From Hydnum rufescens UP504 (taxonomy: Eukaryota; Basidiomycota; Agaricomycetes; Cantharellales; Hydnaceae): a DNA stretch of 64,000 bases. Location: positions 1-64,000 of the forward strand of contig MU129012.1 of assembly GCA_014904985.1 (NCBI GenBank). Reading direction: 5' to 3'. Numbering within the stretch: the stretch's first letter is position 1; each line of letters opens with the position of its first letter. The notes under the pieces were generated by a model. That model ran no database searches. It was not told where the DNA came from and saw nothing but the letters and a program-made list of their open reading frames with translations. The translations under genes and the position numbers were made by a program. Positions 8,303-20,180 of the stretch are shown in pieces.

Positions 8303-10455
8303 ATGGACCCAAGTGAAGACCGATCATCCCTCTCCCATGGACTCTACCAGGTTGCTTTTCTTCCCAGATGACCTAAAACCCACAAGGCTGACTCGGATTT
8401 CAGCGGGAGGTGGAAACTTTGAAGGAGGCTTCTGCTCTGGCTCTACCTAGTTGCTGGCCTGAAGATATTCAACATTACAGAACGTAAGTACACCTATCTT
8501 CATGAGGTGCGAACGGTGCTCGATGGGAGATTCTCAGACTCGAGGATAAATTGAATCAGAGCCTCAAGGAATGGTCAGATTTTGACGCAGTGGACACTCT
8601 TGTCCATGCAGAGGCAATATGACGCACATTTGTTGGGCTCCGATATGCCATTTACATGGCACTCACAGGTGTATGCTAATACCTCACCCATGGATCATTA
8701 CGCTCTTAGCTGCTGCTTACTTGTATACTCGCATCATAGGAGGCACCTACAGCCTGTGATGTGGACTATGACAGCATAGAACGCAATCTATGGACCATTG
8801 TAACGTCGTGGGTTGTCGCTGACAGAGCGCGGGTCCTGCAAGGATGATCAGCCGAAACCTTCATGAATATAGTGACATTGGTCAGTTCACCCCATTCCTC
8901 AACACACTCGTAGCTAAAACCATGTCCATAGTTTTTGTATAATCGTCGAGCTTTTAACTGGCAGGAGCGTGTGATCAACCTCTTGGCGACCGTTTCCTAT
9001 GGTGCTGAGGCACTTCCATCAAGTGTGCGGCTGGAAAATGACCATCTGAAGAGAACCAAGGTCATAGCGACAAGACCATGGGGCGATATCGCCCAGGGAG
9101 AATATAAAGGCAGGCTGGTTGCGATAAAAACTATATTCATAATGTCAGGAGGGAGATTCCCACAGTCCAGAAAGGTTTTTCTTGTTGTCACGGGGTCTGA
9201 AGCTTTTGATTGATCTGACGGCCCTATCTCAGCTATATTGGAGGGAAGTCCTCATAAACCTCACAGCCTCCCAGATGGACCACCCTAATGTGCTCTCCTG
9301 GCTGGGCATTGTCAACGGGCTGGATTTGATCCTTGTATCCCAATGGCAAGAGAATGGTGATCTCAATACCTTCTTAAAGCACTTGAAGGCGCGAGGCGAA
9401 CAACCCAATTTTCCTAAGCTTGTGATTCTGACTGCTTGTCCTCTTCCTCCATGCGAATACTCAACGCTTTCTATCGATTGTGTGCAGTTCCTTGGCATTG
9501 CGGCTGGGATAGAGCATTTTCATTCCCAAATTCCTCCAATCATTCTTGGCAACCTCAGTGGGGTAAACACGGCAAAGTCCTGGCATTAAGTGATTATTTA
9601 TCTTGCCCCTGCAGGACAACATCCTCATTGGAACAGACGGAAATCCTTGGATTTCGGTCATGGCTTCATATAAATCTCCTTACGTTCAGGATCTAAGCCA
9701 TACTTGGACCACCCTCACTGTCGCCTTTGGGTATCCCTTTTCCTGCGGCTATCGACATTGGAATTGTTGCTAATACCTCGATGGGCCTAGGTTTATGGCA
9801 CCCGAACTTCTCGAGGGAGGTGACTATACGGCACCAACAGATATTTATGCATTTGGGATGACTCTTTTGGAAGCACTCACTGGTGACCGTCCTTTCTATC
9901 ATCCCCGGTATGAGTCCTGGGTTCCGAGGGCTGTCATTTCGGGAGAACGCCCAGCCCTCCCGAGCCCTCCTCCTCTTCCTTTATCTCATTATATTCATCT
10001 TATCAAACAATGTTGGCAGCAAGAGGAGATTGCTCGCCCTGGCATTGACCGTGTCATAGCGGAATTGAATTGGGTCACTGCGAACCAACCTGGAACATTC
10101 AGAGTGGGCAAATCCTTCGTTCCGGTGAGCATCACTTGAAGTCAGCCCTGAAGTGACACTGATGACACTGTCAAGTAGCTTCATAAATTGACCTTAAAAA
10201 TAAAACCAGAGTTTGAAAATGAGCTGCACAGCATTAAAACATGGCTTGAGCAGCGACTCGATATAGAAATCAAGACCGGAAGGGATTTTCACCAGATCAT
10301 TCTCCTTACCGTAAGGAATTCTTCCTCTCTCAAACTATACTATCTTGAGGCTTTCCCCTTAGCTGATCGGACCTGAGCATGACGTGCGTCAGGGGAAGCT
10401 TGAAATTGAGCGATGGGAAGCGGCAGGGATCCATGCGAAAAGGCTTGTTATGAGG
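8303..10455 (+). pseudogene. Tandem kinase gene 1, first half: helical domain and pseudokinase A
   Basis: Exons were deduced by comparison with 20181-22375: exon 1 8303-8350 (MDPSEDRSSLSHGLYQ), exon 2 8404-8483, then further short exons. An N-terminal helical region (SLKEWSDF, VDTLVHAEAI) precedes a kinase fold with GDIAQGEYKGRLVAIKTI (VAIK Lys present) and HPNVLSWLGIVNG. The catalytic loop is degraded to ILGNLSGVN (no Asp), and ISVMAS stands at DFG. The C-lobe is well kept (FMAPELLEGG, DIYAFGMTLLEALTGDRPF). Stops at 8620-8622 and 8845-8847 are both TGA; copy 2 has Arg (CGC, CGA) there. A 75 nt intron (10456-10530) joins this half in frame to the second kinase. Confidence 0.8.
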
Positions 10456-10530
10456 TGACATTAGTTGATCTTCCATCTCCTGAGCTCGTAAAGTCTTGCT
10501 GACCCTACTGGTGCCTTCACATTTCCCCAG

Positions 10531-12323
10531 CATCTATGACAGGTTGGACGATGAAGATCAATTCGACCAGGGGTTAGAAACACTCGACCGGGAAGAAGAA
10601 CTTGACTGGGAGAACCAAAGGAGGCCAAGACTGTATGAGGCAAGAGGGGCTTCTGATCTATTGCTTACCGAGCCTCTTCTGACCATACATTCATTCCAGA
10701 ACAACATATTGGCCCTTCAGAATTTAGGATCAGTCCTTGTGGCGACATTGGAGGCAAACACCCCAGACTCAGCAGAACTGCAAGTATAATTATCCAAGAG
10801 ACTGGGTGGCGCGAGTTCTGATGATAACACGCTGTTTCCAGTTTGCAGGGTAAGCTCGAGCATCTGAGAGTTGAAGGCAATAAATGGGTACAATTCGGTT
10901 TGGTGGATACCATTGTCCATGCAAACATGATGTTCGAGACTATCGACTACGTGAAACGTGGTCTTCAAGAGTACGATGGCCTCTCTGGGCGGGAAATCTA
11001 CCTCGACATTATCCCGCCAAGCAACCTCCCCTTCCTCCCCTCCATGATGAGAAACATCGAGAATGATGTGACCTTGAGAGCGAAGGCGGTGAATCTCTGG
11101 GGACAACATGCTATCTTATTCATCGATCTCTTAATGCAGGTATGTATTATGCTCAAAACTCAGGTTAAATTCACTTATGTTTTCCCAGGTTCTTGACAAA
11201 TATCCAGACGCTATTGGCCGTGGCGATCTCATTAAACTCTTACTTAGAGTCGTCGAAGCTTCAAATGAGCTTCCGGCGCAGTTACTGATCACCGGGGTGA
11301 CCGACATGATATATCAGGATAAAGGAGGAGAAGCTACTATCTTCAAATGTAGGTATGGAGATAGGGATGTTGCGGCACGCGTAATCCATCTGAAATCCAG
11401 GGGTGAAGATGAAGACATGACAAGATCGGTGCGAGGATGCCTATTGTTATGTTCAATATTTCTGACCCTGGAAGCTGCAGCTGCAAAAAATACGGCGAGA
11501 GATAATCACTCATCGCCAGCTCAAAAATCGCCATGTTTTGGAGCTTCTTGGCATCTTCAAGAGTGATCAGCACCCTTTGACCATAATAACACCCTGGATG
11601 GAAAATGGTGAAGCATTGAAGTATCTAAAGACTCATCCGCAAAATTTTATCATAGTCATACGTTTATTCCGAGTTCGTTCCCTTCACAAATCTCATGGTG
11701 GCTGAAATCAGGTCCATGGCCTATGCGCTGCTATACGATACCTGCATTGCTGTGAACCGCCTATAGTTCACGGAGACATAAAGCCGGTTGGTGACCTTAT
11801 CTTCCAATATTGACATGTGGCGAACCCTCACCTGTGGAATTCATATCTCGTATCTCAGTCGAATGTGTTGATAGATGAACACGGCGAAGCAGTATTAAGC
11901 GACTTTGGGTTCACTCGCATCCAACATGAACTGACGCGAACTGGGACTCAATCCACTGGTCTTGGAACATTTCGATATCTCGCCCCGGAAGTTTTCCTCG
12001 GCCAGGTTGTGCGAGCTAATGTGGCCACTGATATCTATTCATTAGCATTGACCATATGGGAGCTGGCGTCCTTCGAACTACCATTTTCGCACCTATCTCA
12101 CGCATTCCTGGTTCCCCGTCAAGTTGAGAGGGGAGACCGACCTCCACTGCCTCCAATGATCGGAACATTTGATAGTCAGTCCGGAGCCGGGAAACGTATT
12201 TGGGGCCTCCTGCAGCAAATGTGGCATCAAGATCCAAAAAATCGACCGCATATGATGCTCGTGAAGGGAGAAATTGACTTAATCTACACGCTATGGGAAA
12301 ACATTCGAGGAGGCATGAGATGA
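10531..12323 (+). pseudogene. Tandem kinase gene 1, second half: kinase B
   Basis: The frame enters from the first half through the splice AG|CATCTATGAC (10530/10531). A linker (DEDQFDQGLETLDREEELDW) leads to a helical region related to that of half A (VDTIVHANMMFETID). The kinase follows: GGEATIFKCRYGDRDVAARV has Arg at the VAIK Lys; REIITHRQL gives the helix C Glu; PPIVHGDIKP plus SNVLIDEHG form the catalytic loop with Asp, Lys and Asn; SDFG and LAPEVF are intact. It ends at TGA 12321-12323 after ENIRGGMR. The intron donor after IIV reads ATACGT where the paralogues have GTATGT or GTACGT, so splicing there is doubtful. Together with the stops in half A, this locus is probably dead. Confidence 0.78.
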
Positions 12324-14325
12324 CACATCAGGACCATCCCTATGCATCCATGGAGGTAGGCAATAGGCGCATGGCTGTCGAGTTTGCCACTACTCACTCC
12401 AGCCTATTTAACGAATCAGTCAGCCAGGAGTGGCGACAGCCGCCAATCGCAGACTCCAAATCCAAAATCATGCCGAATGGACTTGGTCATGACTTGGTAT
12501 AACTTCCGGTCCTTATATAGTGCGACCCTTGTACGCATTGGTAAACTGTGGTCTGCATCAATATATGGGCATCCTGAATCCACAAAACTGATTATTGCAG
12601 TTAAGTGTCGTCCTTCCCTCTTTATAGGCTATACGTGTCAGGAACCACCAATGAACACGCTGGATAGGAAAATTGTGTAGCGAAACTAGTCATTCGAGTC
12701 TGCGAGATTATTGATAATGAAAGGTTGACAACGCCACTTAGAAGCAGATTTTGGGGGTCGAGGTTCAATTACCATGATGGGATTTTGGGTGCCCTCCAAC
12801 ACGACACAGTTCTGCGGATTTTATCTCATCTGCCCACCTTCTTGACAACCAGCCTACTAGTGAGAGTTACAGTATTCGAGCGCGGACCCCCCCCCCGATT
12901 ACTTAAGTGGGTGAAGACGAATTCGAGAGCCTCAGGTGAATAGAGGGCAGCAGCGGGAAGAACACAGAAAGAAGTCCTTGGTATTCTGCAGACCTAAGCC
13001 CGTCTTTTATAGTATTTACAGGAGGTTAGACAGCACATGAAAAATAGGCTAAAGAAAAGAAAAAAGGTGTCCGACTGCCGGTGGTGCCAGCAAACAAAGA
13101 GGTAAAAGATCGCCGGTGAAACTCGGCTACAGGATTTAGCTAGCGAGGTCGTCGGCATAGCCTCACAGGGGTCGCGCTTGTCTCCGACGTCGTATTCGGT
13201 CACTTCCGCATGTGTTCACTCCAACACCTACCCCTTCAGTGTTGAAAAGAGACTGTTACATCAAGTCGCTTTCCGTTCTAAGACTCTTTTCAGTCGCCGC
13301 CATAGCCCGTCGTTCAACATTCGGCTTGACAAAAATTTCTCTCCTGGTATCCTGTCCTCACCGCCCTGCCGTCGCAGAGGGCGTCATTACTCAGCTCCGA
13401 TTGAACAAAAGCATAAGCGACATCAATGAAGCCCTGCTTGCCTCGGGTCTTCCCTCAAAGCGGGGAGCATGATCTCAAGCTGAAGATCAAGAAGTCCAGC
13501 AGAAAATATGACACAATGAGAAGGCATGTGCCCTGGATCTTGGAAACAGAGCAAAATGTCCCTCATTTGAATTCATGGGTGGGGGATCACTAGTGACACT
13601 TTGAAGATGGTATAGTGCTGGGCTCAGAGTAGCACTCACTTCTTTTGGAAACTGGCAAAGAGTCATGCCCAAGCCGGAAATGAAAAAAAAATCTCTTGAA
13701 TCACATGAGACATGGTAGCACGAAGCTGAGGGGAAAAAGACATTGCAAGTAGGAAAATACCATCTGTTCAAAAGATAGGAGCCTAACATAAATCGTTCTG
13801 CGAACAATTGGGCGGGGCGCAATTCATGACATGCCACGAAGCAGCGAGAAAGTCAGTATGCGCAGATATTGAAGGATGAAGGACGACGACGACAGAAGGA
13901 AGCAATCCTTCCCTGCACAACACACCCCCATACTTCAGTGGTCCAGAACGCGCAAACTTGAGGAGCTTCGAGCCAGAAGCAAGAATTCCAGGGATCGCTT
14001 GATTCTCGCCGGAATCTCTTTTGGCTTGTACTTCTTGGATGTCATACCAGTTGCCCGTTCGGGGTCCATCGCTTGGGATTGATACGTCGACATTGAATCG
14101 CCCGAGGAACAAATGCGATGGATCAGGCTACAGGGACACCCATTCCGCCGTTCTGCTGCAGCAATTCCCATAGGCCCCTGGTGTCCCGGTGATGTGCTCA
14201 ATGCCACACAACAGCGATCAGATGATGTTGAAATATAGAAGTCACCAATCAAAAACCCCTAGAAACAGACATGGTCGCAGAAAGAGACAGAGACAAAAAA
14301 CCCTCCCAAGCAGAGAAAATCACAC
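12324..14325. other. Long stretch without a supported gene
   Basis: No recognisable family is found on either strand. A frame at 13212-13472 (about 86 codons, + strand, containing LRLNKSISDINEALLASG) is the only one that looks protein-like, and I cannot name it. The stretch separates kinase B1 from the convergent NmrA-like relic at 14326. Confidence 0.4.
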
Positions 14326-16240
14326 TCAATATCCCATCAGCACCTTCAATCCAGCATCATGTAACGAATTCCTCAGACGTCTTCGCATTTGGATTCTCCT
14401 CGCGGGATTTGCAATAATATTGGACGGAGAGACTGCAATGCAGGAAGATGGGGAGGAAGGATGAATCAGCAGGTGTACACTTTTGAAAAAAAAAATGTTA
14501 CCCATTGTAGAAGGCTTTCAGACTGAAAATAGAAGGGAAAGAGGGCTAACTAGATGAGTAAACCACTTTCACAGTATTTCCGGCGAGACTTCGGTCACTC
14601 CGACTGTTTTCCTCAAGACGCTCAGTCGCATCTCGGCATATTCTTGAGGGGCAAGACTTTCACCATGGACATTATACATCTTCTTTAAGGTATTATTATA
14701 AAAATGAAGGAATGAAAATTGAGAAACGTGCCCTGAACTGGGATTATTGGCACGGACAGGTGAATTGGCGCAATAAACCCCTCAAAAAAACCGAAGCACG
14801 TGAGGTTTCGGAAATGCCCGCGCCTGAACTCAACGCCAGTGCGAGTGGAGGGGTGCATAAGTTTGTAGATACAACATCTAGGTGCTGGAAATATACACAG
14901 CAGGGGATATTTTAAAGCTATTTGGCAATTTTTGAGCAGATTGGAAGAAGATTCTTAGGAATTCCAAAAAAGGAAATTTTGGGCTTCTCGCATGCGCGAG
15001 TGTGACAAGGGGAAGGGGGTGGTGAGGTGTCATCTGGAAGAAGCTGAAACAGGATTCCACAAAGGTCTTAGAGGTTCCGTGCCCCAGCACCAGATACACA
15101 CTTACTTCAAAAATTTCATGGCACTTTGGCCTCACCAGGATTCGAACTGGGGTAATACCAAAAGTCACCCCAAAGACAAACACAAATCCCCCGCACACTA
15201 CACAACCAATACGAAAGGACCCAATTTCTTATGAATATAACTCCATGATGATCCACTGCTGAGCTGCCGAATGTGCCGACGCTATGCAGATTTCCGGAAA
15301 CTCACGTGCCTCGGTTTTTCTGAGGGGTTTATTGCATCAAATGATTTCAGTACCAGAAGAACCAAAGCAAAAAAGGTGCTTCATCTGTTAGGACCACTTG
15401 GTCCAGGCACTCGGGTATATATATATCAAATGAACGGACCCAGGATCCAATCTCGGTAGCGTCAAGAAATACGATTTTCGAAGTGGATAGAATGGGAAGC
15501 TCTACAATGAACAAATCCTCATCTTGTGAAAGAACTGCGAGGACAGATGGGTCAATAATGCTGTTAATATCCATGGGAGATTGACATACCTCAGGTGTCA
15601 TGAGATTTGAATAGTAGAACGTGATCAAGATCAAACTGAACGGGACTTTGATGGAACCAAGATAATTAGCCACTGAATGAGTCGTTCTTAGTATGGCTAA
15701 GGCAGTTGAAATCGCAATCGCGGATTCCCTATACCAGCAACTAGGCGTGACATTGCCCCTGCGGTCAATGAAAGAAAAGAACCACGATAAACTTCGGGCA
15801 TGTATAGCCCAAAATGGACACCAGGCATGGCTCAACATGCGGCAGATTACTGGGCCAGATACAGGAGGTCAGCGAGAGAGGATGATCATAGGGCTCAAAC
15901 AAACCTCCATACGAAATGCTGGAATCCTTCGGCCTCTGTAGCATTGACACAGTCACGGCCGTATTGTTTCTCGCGAGCCTCGGTTCCCCGTTGGTTTCCT
16001 TGGTGGATCGCAAATAAAATCCAAACTACAGATAGGGCAAAAGAGGTGGCATGAATCTCGGACATGGCCAGAGAGTATGCCGTACAGTCTGGCAAATGGA
16101 GCAATCAGTCCGTGGGTGCATCTCAACATTAAGATATCTCGAGCGTCTACACACCTGTCGCACCGAAAACGCTTCACGCACCCTTGAAAGTGATCCTCGA
16201 CATCTTCCAGGTCAGTAGTGACGACCTCTGCGCTTTCGTG
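14326..16240 (-). pseudogene. NmrA-like oxidoreductase relic, lacking its N-terminus
   Basis: On the minus strand it keeps pieces homologous to 27391-29070: the region encoding EDVE near 16200, REKQYGRDCVNATEAEGFQH near 15930, the VPFSLILITFYYSNL strand-like segment near 15640, and the C-terminal block around 14340-14640. The homology stops at about 16237, before the exon that would encode the Rossmann GxxGxxG. The last exon is out of frame near 14350. It is interrupted by a 564 bp MITE at 14771-15334. NmrA-like proteins bind NAD(P) and often act as redox sensors; this copy cannot. Confidence 0.75.
14771..15334. mobile_element. MITE with about 44 bp terminal inverted repeats
   Basis: The left end is CAATAAACCCCTCA followed by AAAAACCGAAGCACGTGAG; the right end, read inward, is CAATAAACCCCTCA followed by GAAAAACCGAGGCACGTGAG. 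The arms continue with TTTCGGAAAT against TTTCCGGAAAT. Homologous NmrA-like copies at about 25240 and 27930 read straight through this point, so the 564 bp is an insertion. No transposase is encoded. The target duplication is not clear, so the superfamily is open. Confidence 0.82.
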
Positions 16241-16479
16241 CGATTAGACCCCTGGTAATTTGGTCGAGATTCCTTTCTATATTTTCTATAGCCATCGGGG
16301 ATACTGCCCAGCCATAATTGACGAGTTGGGGTCGTGTCGAATGAGTCTAAGGGTGTTCCCGTGAAGACAGGACAGCACGTGCCGTCTCTCCATGCACTTC
16401 TTGAGATACATCGGCCCGCCGGTCAATGCCATGGCCAATCCCCCGATACTTCTGATGGATGCCGAGGCTCTGTTTTCCT

Positions 16480-18740
16480 AATCGGTTAACAGAAGCCTCA
16501 TGTCGAGTCCCCTTCTGAGCGCCTTATATACGTACTTCCATGAAACGTCTTCAATCTTCGTGCCTGGCTCAGACTATTACTCTTGATTCCATCCCTGTCT
16601 CAATCAACGCAGTTCCGCCCGCGTGTCTCGCCGTAGCTGTCCTCTTTGGTCTTCGGGCACTAGTGTGTGCCACCATTGGGCAAGCGGAAACATTATCGCC
16701 ATCTTAGGCCTGGTTCCAGTGACTCTTCCCTTGCTTCGGTTCGCGTCGAGACCTTGAGTCCCAGCCATTTCGGCGAGCGTGCGTGGATGGATAATGAAGG
16801 TTCCTGGCCTGGGGGCCCGTAGGGCCCAAGTCAAGATTAGGTCTGCGCTGGAGATGATCAGAGGACTGAATGTGGTTAGTAGTTGGTCTGTTCATCTGTT
16901 TGGTTCATATTGCTTGACTTCATAGCTTCTCGCGATATATATCTATATATATTTATTACTGTTCATACTTTAGCTTCCTCGCCTTGATTTTCTCCATCTC
17001 CTGGCTTGCTAAGCCAGCATCCAGACACGTAGACTTTGAAATCACTGGAGTGCCACGTTAAGTATCTCACAGAATTCCTGGATCTTTTTGTGATGATGCG
17101 TCGTGATCAAATTTCCCCAGCATTGCAGTACGAGATGCTCATGCAGGCGAGTTCTTCAACCGACGTCCATCGAATATCCTTTTTTATTTTACCCCTGTAG
17201 AGAGCCGCAGATTGTTTTGTTGCGACCGAAGCAGACAGTAGCATCTGGTGGAACTCCTGGACGATGATACTCTCTCCATCGCCCCAAAGCCAGGCGGAGA
17301 ACCTCCCGAAACCGCACGCGGTATTTGCGTCTTCATCCAGGATTTGAAGTTGTCCTTGGATCATTTTCATGACGTCGTGATATTTGTCATGGTAGTGCTC
17401 CAACGGGGGACAATTAATACCTGCTAACCTGTCTTTTCTTTTCTGTTCACCCCAGAGAAACGCACTGCTATCGTGCCCTGTCAGTCCAATGGAGGCAGCG
17501 TTGATTCCCATCGGCATGATCCTAAACTCATCCTGTGCCTTGTCACCGCTCAAGGACTGGTGCCTAGAATCTGAGGGACTATCGAGTCTCAAATCGGTGC
17601 CGTGCAGCATGTGGAGCTTTATTCTGCACCCAGCCTCCCGAAGCCCTCGGATCTTATGTTTCCCATCGTTGGGTTGGAGAATGGACGTTCCATTTGGGAT
17701 TGGTTTAAATAGGGATGGATAACCCGGACAGTTGAGCACTAATTTTTTTTGTTCCCTTGTTTTTTCTTGGTTGTGCGCCATGCTGATTTGATTTTCAGGC
17801 ATGGGTGGGCCTCAAAAGCAAGAGGAAATGTTACTTTTGAGAATACGACGAAAGGCCTCCAAGATGGTTCCGAGGCCTGTATAGAAGATACTCTACTTGT
17901 GATTACTTTCGCTCAGCAATTTGAAGATGTACACCTCCCAGTCAGGTGTGCTTACAATGATCTTTTTTTTTTTGTTTACTCGGCCATAATGGAAAAAATG
18001 CAATTTTTGGCTGGTCTGTCCCGTTCTTTCGCAGCCTTAGCCAGCTTCATTTTGTGATGTACAGTGGGGAGTGATTTGAGCTCCGCGTCATAGCGTTTGG
18101 GCGAGTTGGGGAGCGGGTGAACATTGGGCATGTACGTAACTGCGTTTCGCCTCTTTTGTGGTTGGCGAGATTAGAGTGATTGCGTAAGTCGGCTCTATCT
18201 GATCCATCCACAATTTCCAAATCATCACTGTCAGACGGATGCGTCTTCCACTTCGTCCGCTTCATCCAACATCTGGAATTAAGTGAATATTAGCAGAAGG
18301 TGTCGAATTCTGAGTCGCGTAATTCACATGGCACCTGGCACCGTGCGAGCACTAACGGCCAACGAGCCGAGAGTAAGAGCTAGGACTAACACATATAGGG
18401 GGTGATGGGCTTAATCAGGTGTTTTTCCCGCCCCCGTACGAGGAAACGCGAGGATTGCATCACCAACCCACTCTCAGTTGCCATTTGTGTACTCCCACCA
18501 GCCAGTCAGATCACTCCATTTCTCATTTTCCACACACACACACCCTCAGATGAGGTCCCATCTGAATCGCCGCTGCCCTTAATTCGCACCTGCTTGATAA
18601 GAATTTTTTTGTGTATCTCACCAATATGTTCAATACTCGCCCAGTAGTCGATAGGGATGCATGCGAAGGGTGGCGGAAGAGTAGGAAAGGATTGGAGAGG
18701 TTGTGGGAAACTTGAGGCCAAATTTGAATCTGTGGCCCAT
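16480..18740 (-). repeat. Inverted copy of the downstream part of the tandem-array unit
   Basis: Reverse-complemented, this segment matches about 40418-42730 of U1 and 53262-55590 of U2 along its length. The start (GGGCCACAGATTCAAAT), the hypothetical gene region, and the block ACCAACTACTAACCACATTC are all found in the same order. Divergence is moderate with many small indels. It shows that part of the array unit was also copied in inverted orientation about 12 kb left of the array. Confidence 0.8.
17107..17781 (-). pseudogene. Hypothetical gene H, best-preserved copy
   Basis: A frame of about 225 codons starts MAHNQEKTREQKK. Parts that look truly coding, because they recur in U1 and U2, are EFRIMPMGINAASIGLTG, HDSSAFLWGEQ and SYCNAGEI. 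I do not recognise a domain. The stop after GEI is TGA; U2 has TGG there, and the frame then continues about 30 codons, so this copy is probably truncated by a G to A change. U1 (about 41380-42130) and U2 (about 54226-55050) carry more decayed copies on the plus strand. No membrane segment or signal peptide is evident. Confidence 0.55.
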
Positions 18741-20180
18741 GGGGGCACTTCTTCCATGTTTCTCTTGCCATGTGTGCAGTCACTATCGGATTCTTTCAAC
18801 GTCAGCCTAATCTTGCTGCCGTGAAGTACCTGTAGGAGTTGGGCCGCTAATACGCTCGCTCCAACATCGAAGCGAGATGTTGGAAGCGTGCTCGTAGTTC
18901 CAGTTTCCAACTGTATTTGAATGTTGGCTCTATTCTTCAAGGTTCTACATTTCGAGGACCAATCCTGGGTATCCTTAGTCCTTCGCCAGAGATTCATTTG
19001 GATCCAAAGGATTCATTCAGGAAAGAGCATGCAATTTCCGTCCGGTGCAGCGCTGACAGTCTTGTGCGGATGAGTAACACCGAGAGGATGGCCAGATCCA
19101 CAAATATGGCCTGTTTTATTGTTTTTGAAGGGGTATTGGCAGTAGGAAAAGGGACGAGAGGTATACATTGACTAACAAGGAGAATGTGCGTACCTTGGCA
19201 GCATTATCCAAGGATGCGAGAGAACTTTTGGACGCAGATGCTCTGGAGGAGCTTCCGGACAATCATTACAACATCTATATCTACATGACGGGGAAGGATG
19301 CTAGGCTAATGAGGGGGACAATTACTGATGCCATCAGTCTTACCCCCCTATTCTTGATGTATAATTGATGCGGTGATGAAATGATTGAGTGGGTGCGAGT
19401 CTGTGAAAGGAAACTACATCGAAGAAATGGCCCTATGCATCACCCAGTCTAGAGCATGGCAGAGAACGGCCAACTTCCGATCGGGATTTCCGATTCTATT
19501 ATTAATAAACGGTTTATGTAATGGATCGGTGCTTGCCAGTGACTATTTCCAAGCGATATCTGACTGTCTCCCTGGGAGATGTCTGGGGAAGAGCTGTAAT
19601 ATTCAAGCATAGTTTGTCGTTTGCAGTTCTTAACGTCCTAAGCTATCCTTGGGTGTGGCCCCACTGGGACAGTGCAACCCTTCGTCTTCCTCGGTATCGC
19701 AGCTATGGTGCGATACGACAAGCCGCATATTATTGCCATTTCGGACTTTGAATCCGTTCTACCTATTTCGCACTGCATTCTGGCTCACGGCTGTCAACCA
19801 TGGAACCACAAGACTGCTTTGACGACCTTGGGGGCCCTGATGCCAAAGTAGATGCAGTGTAATATCGCCACCAGGTCGTGTACGTCTCAGAACTGGAATC
19901 CCATGCGGGGTATTCATATTTCGTTGTCCTGAGGGTGAATACATAGCCCATCCTACCGCGAGGGTCAGCAGGGGTCTGCCGTTGTGTAGATGCTGTAAAA
20001 GTATAATAGTAGCCAACAAGGCGTCTCATTGCCAAAATTGTACCGAAGTGGCACCCACCTGACCCTGCTTATGCTAGAATTTATTATAGGGGCCGAAGAA
20101 GGATGCCTGGTGGCTTCCGCGCTTTTTGATTGACCTTCACTTCAGTGCACTCGAACCCTCGCCTCTTGAGCCAAGCTTTG
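18741..20180. other. Stretch without a confident gene, including flank of kinase module 2
   Basis: A minus-strand frame (18506-18997) and a plus-strand frame at 19168-19368 (contains LLDADALEELPDNHYNIYIY) are open, but I cannot assign them. From about 19650 to 20180 the DNA is homologous to 7940-8302 upstream of kinase module 1. Confidence 0.45.

Noticed and set aside
10139..10540. End of the first kinase gene at the stop near 10137 or 10458, giving two independent kinase genes
   Set aside because: Homologous coding blocks continue past both points in the two loci, and the stops fall in introns with GT donors whose removal keeps frame in both copies. Two separate genes remain possible without cDNA.
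15130..15215. tRNA-like B box (AGTTCGAATCC) on the minus strand, possible tRNA or SINE head
   Set aside because: The T-stem does not pair properly, no acceptor stem can be formed with the upstream sequence, and the A-box match is weak. It lies inside the 564 bp MITE and is probably chance.
18530..18545. CA microsatellite
   Set aside because: Only about six dinucleotide repeats; no significance.
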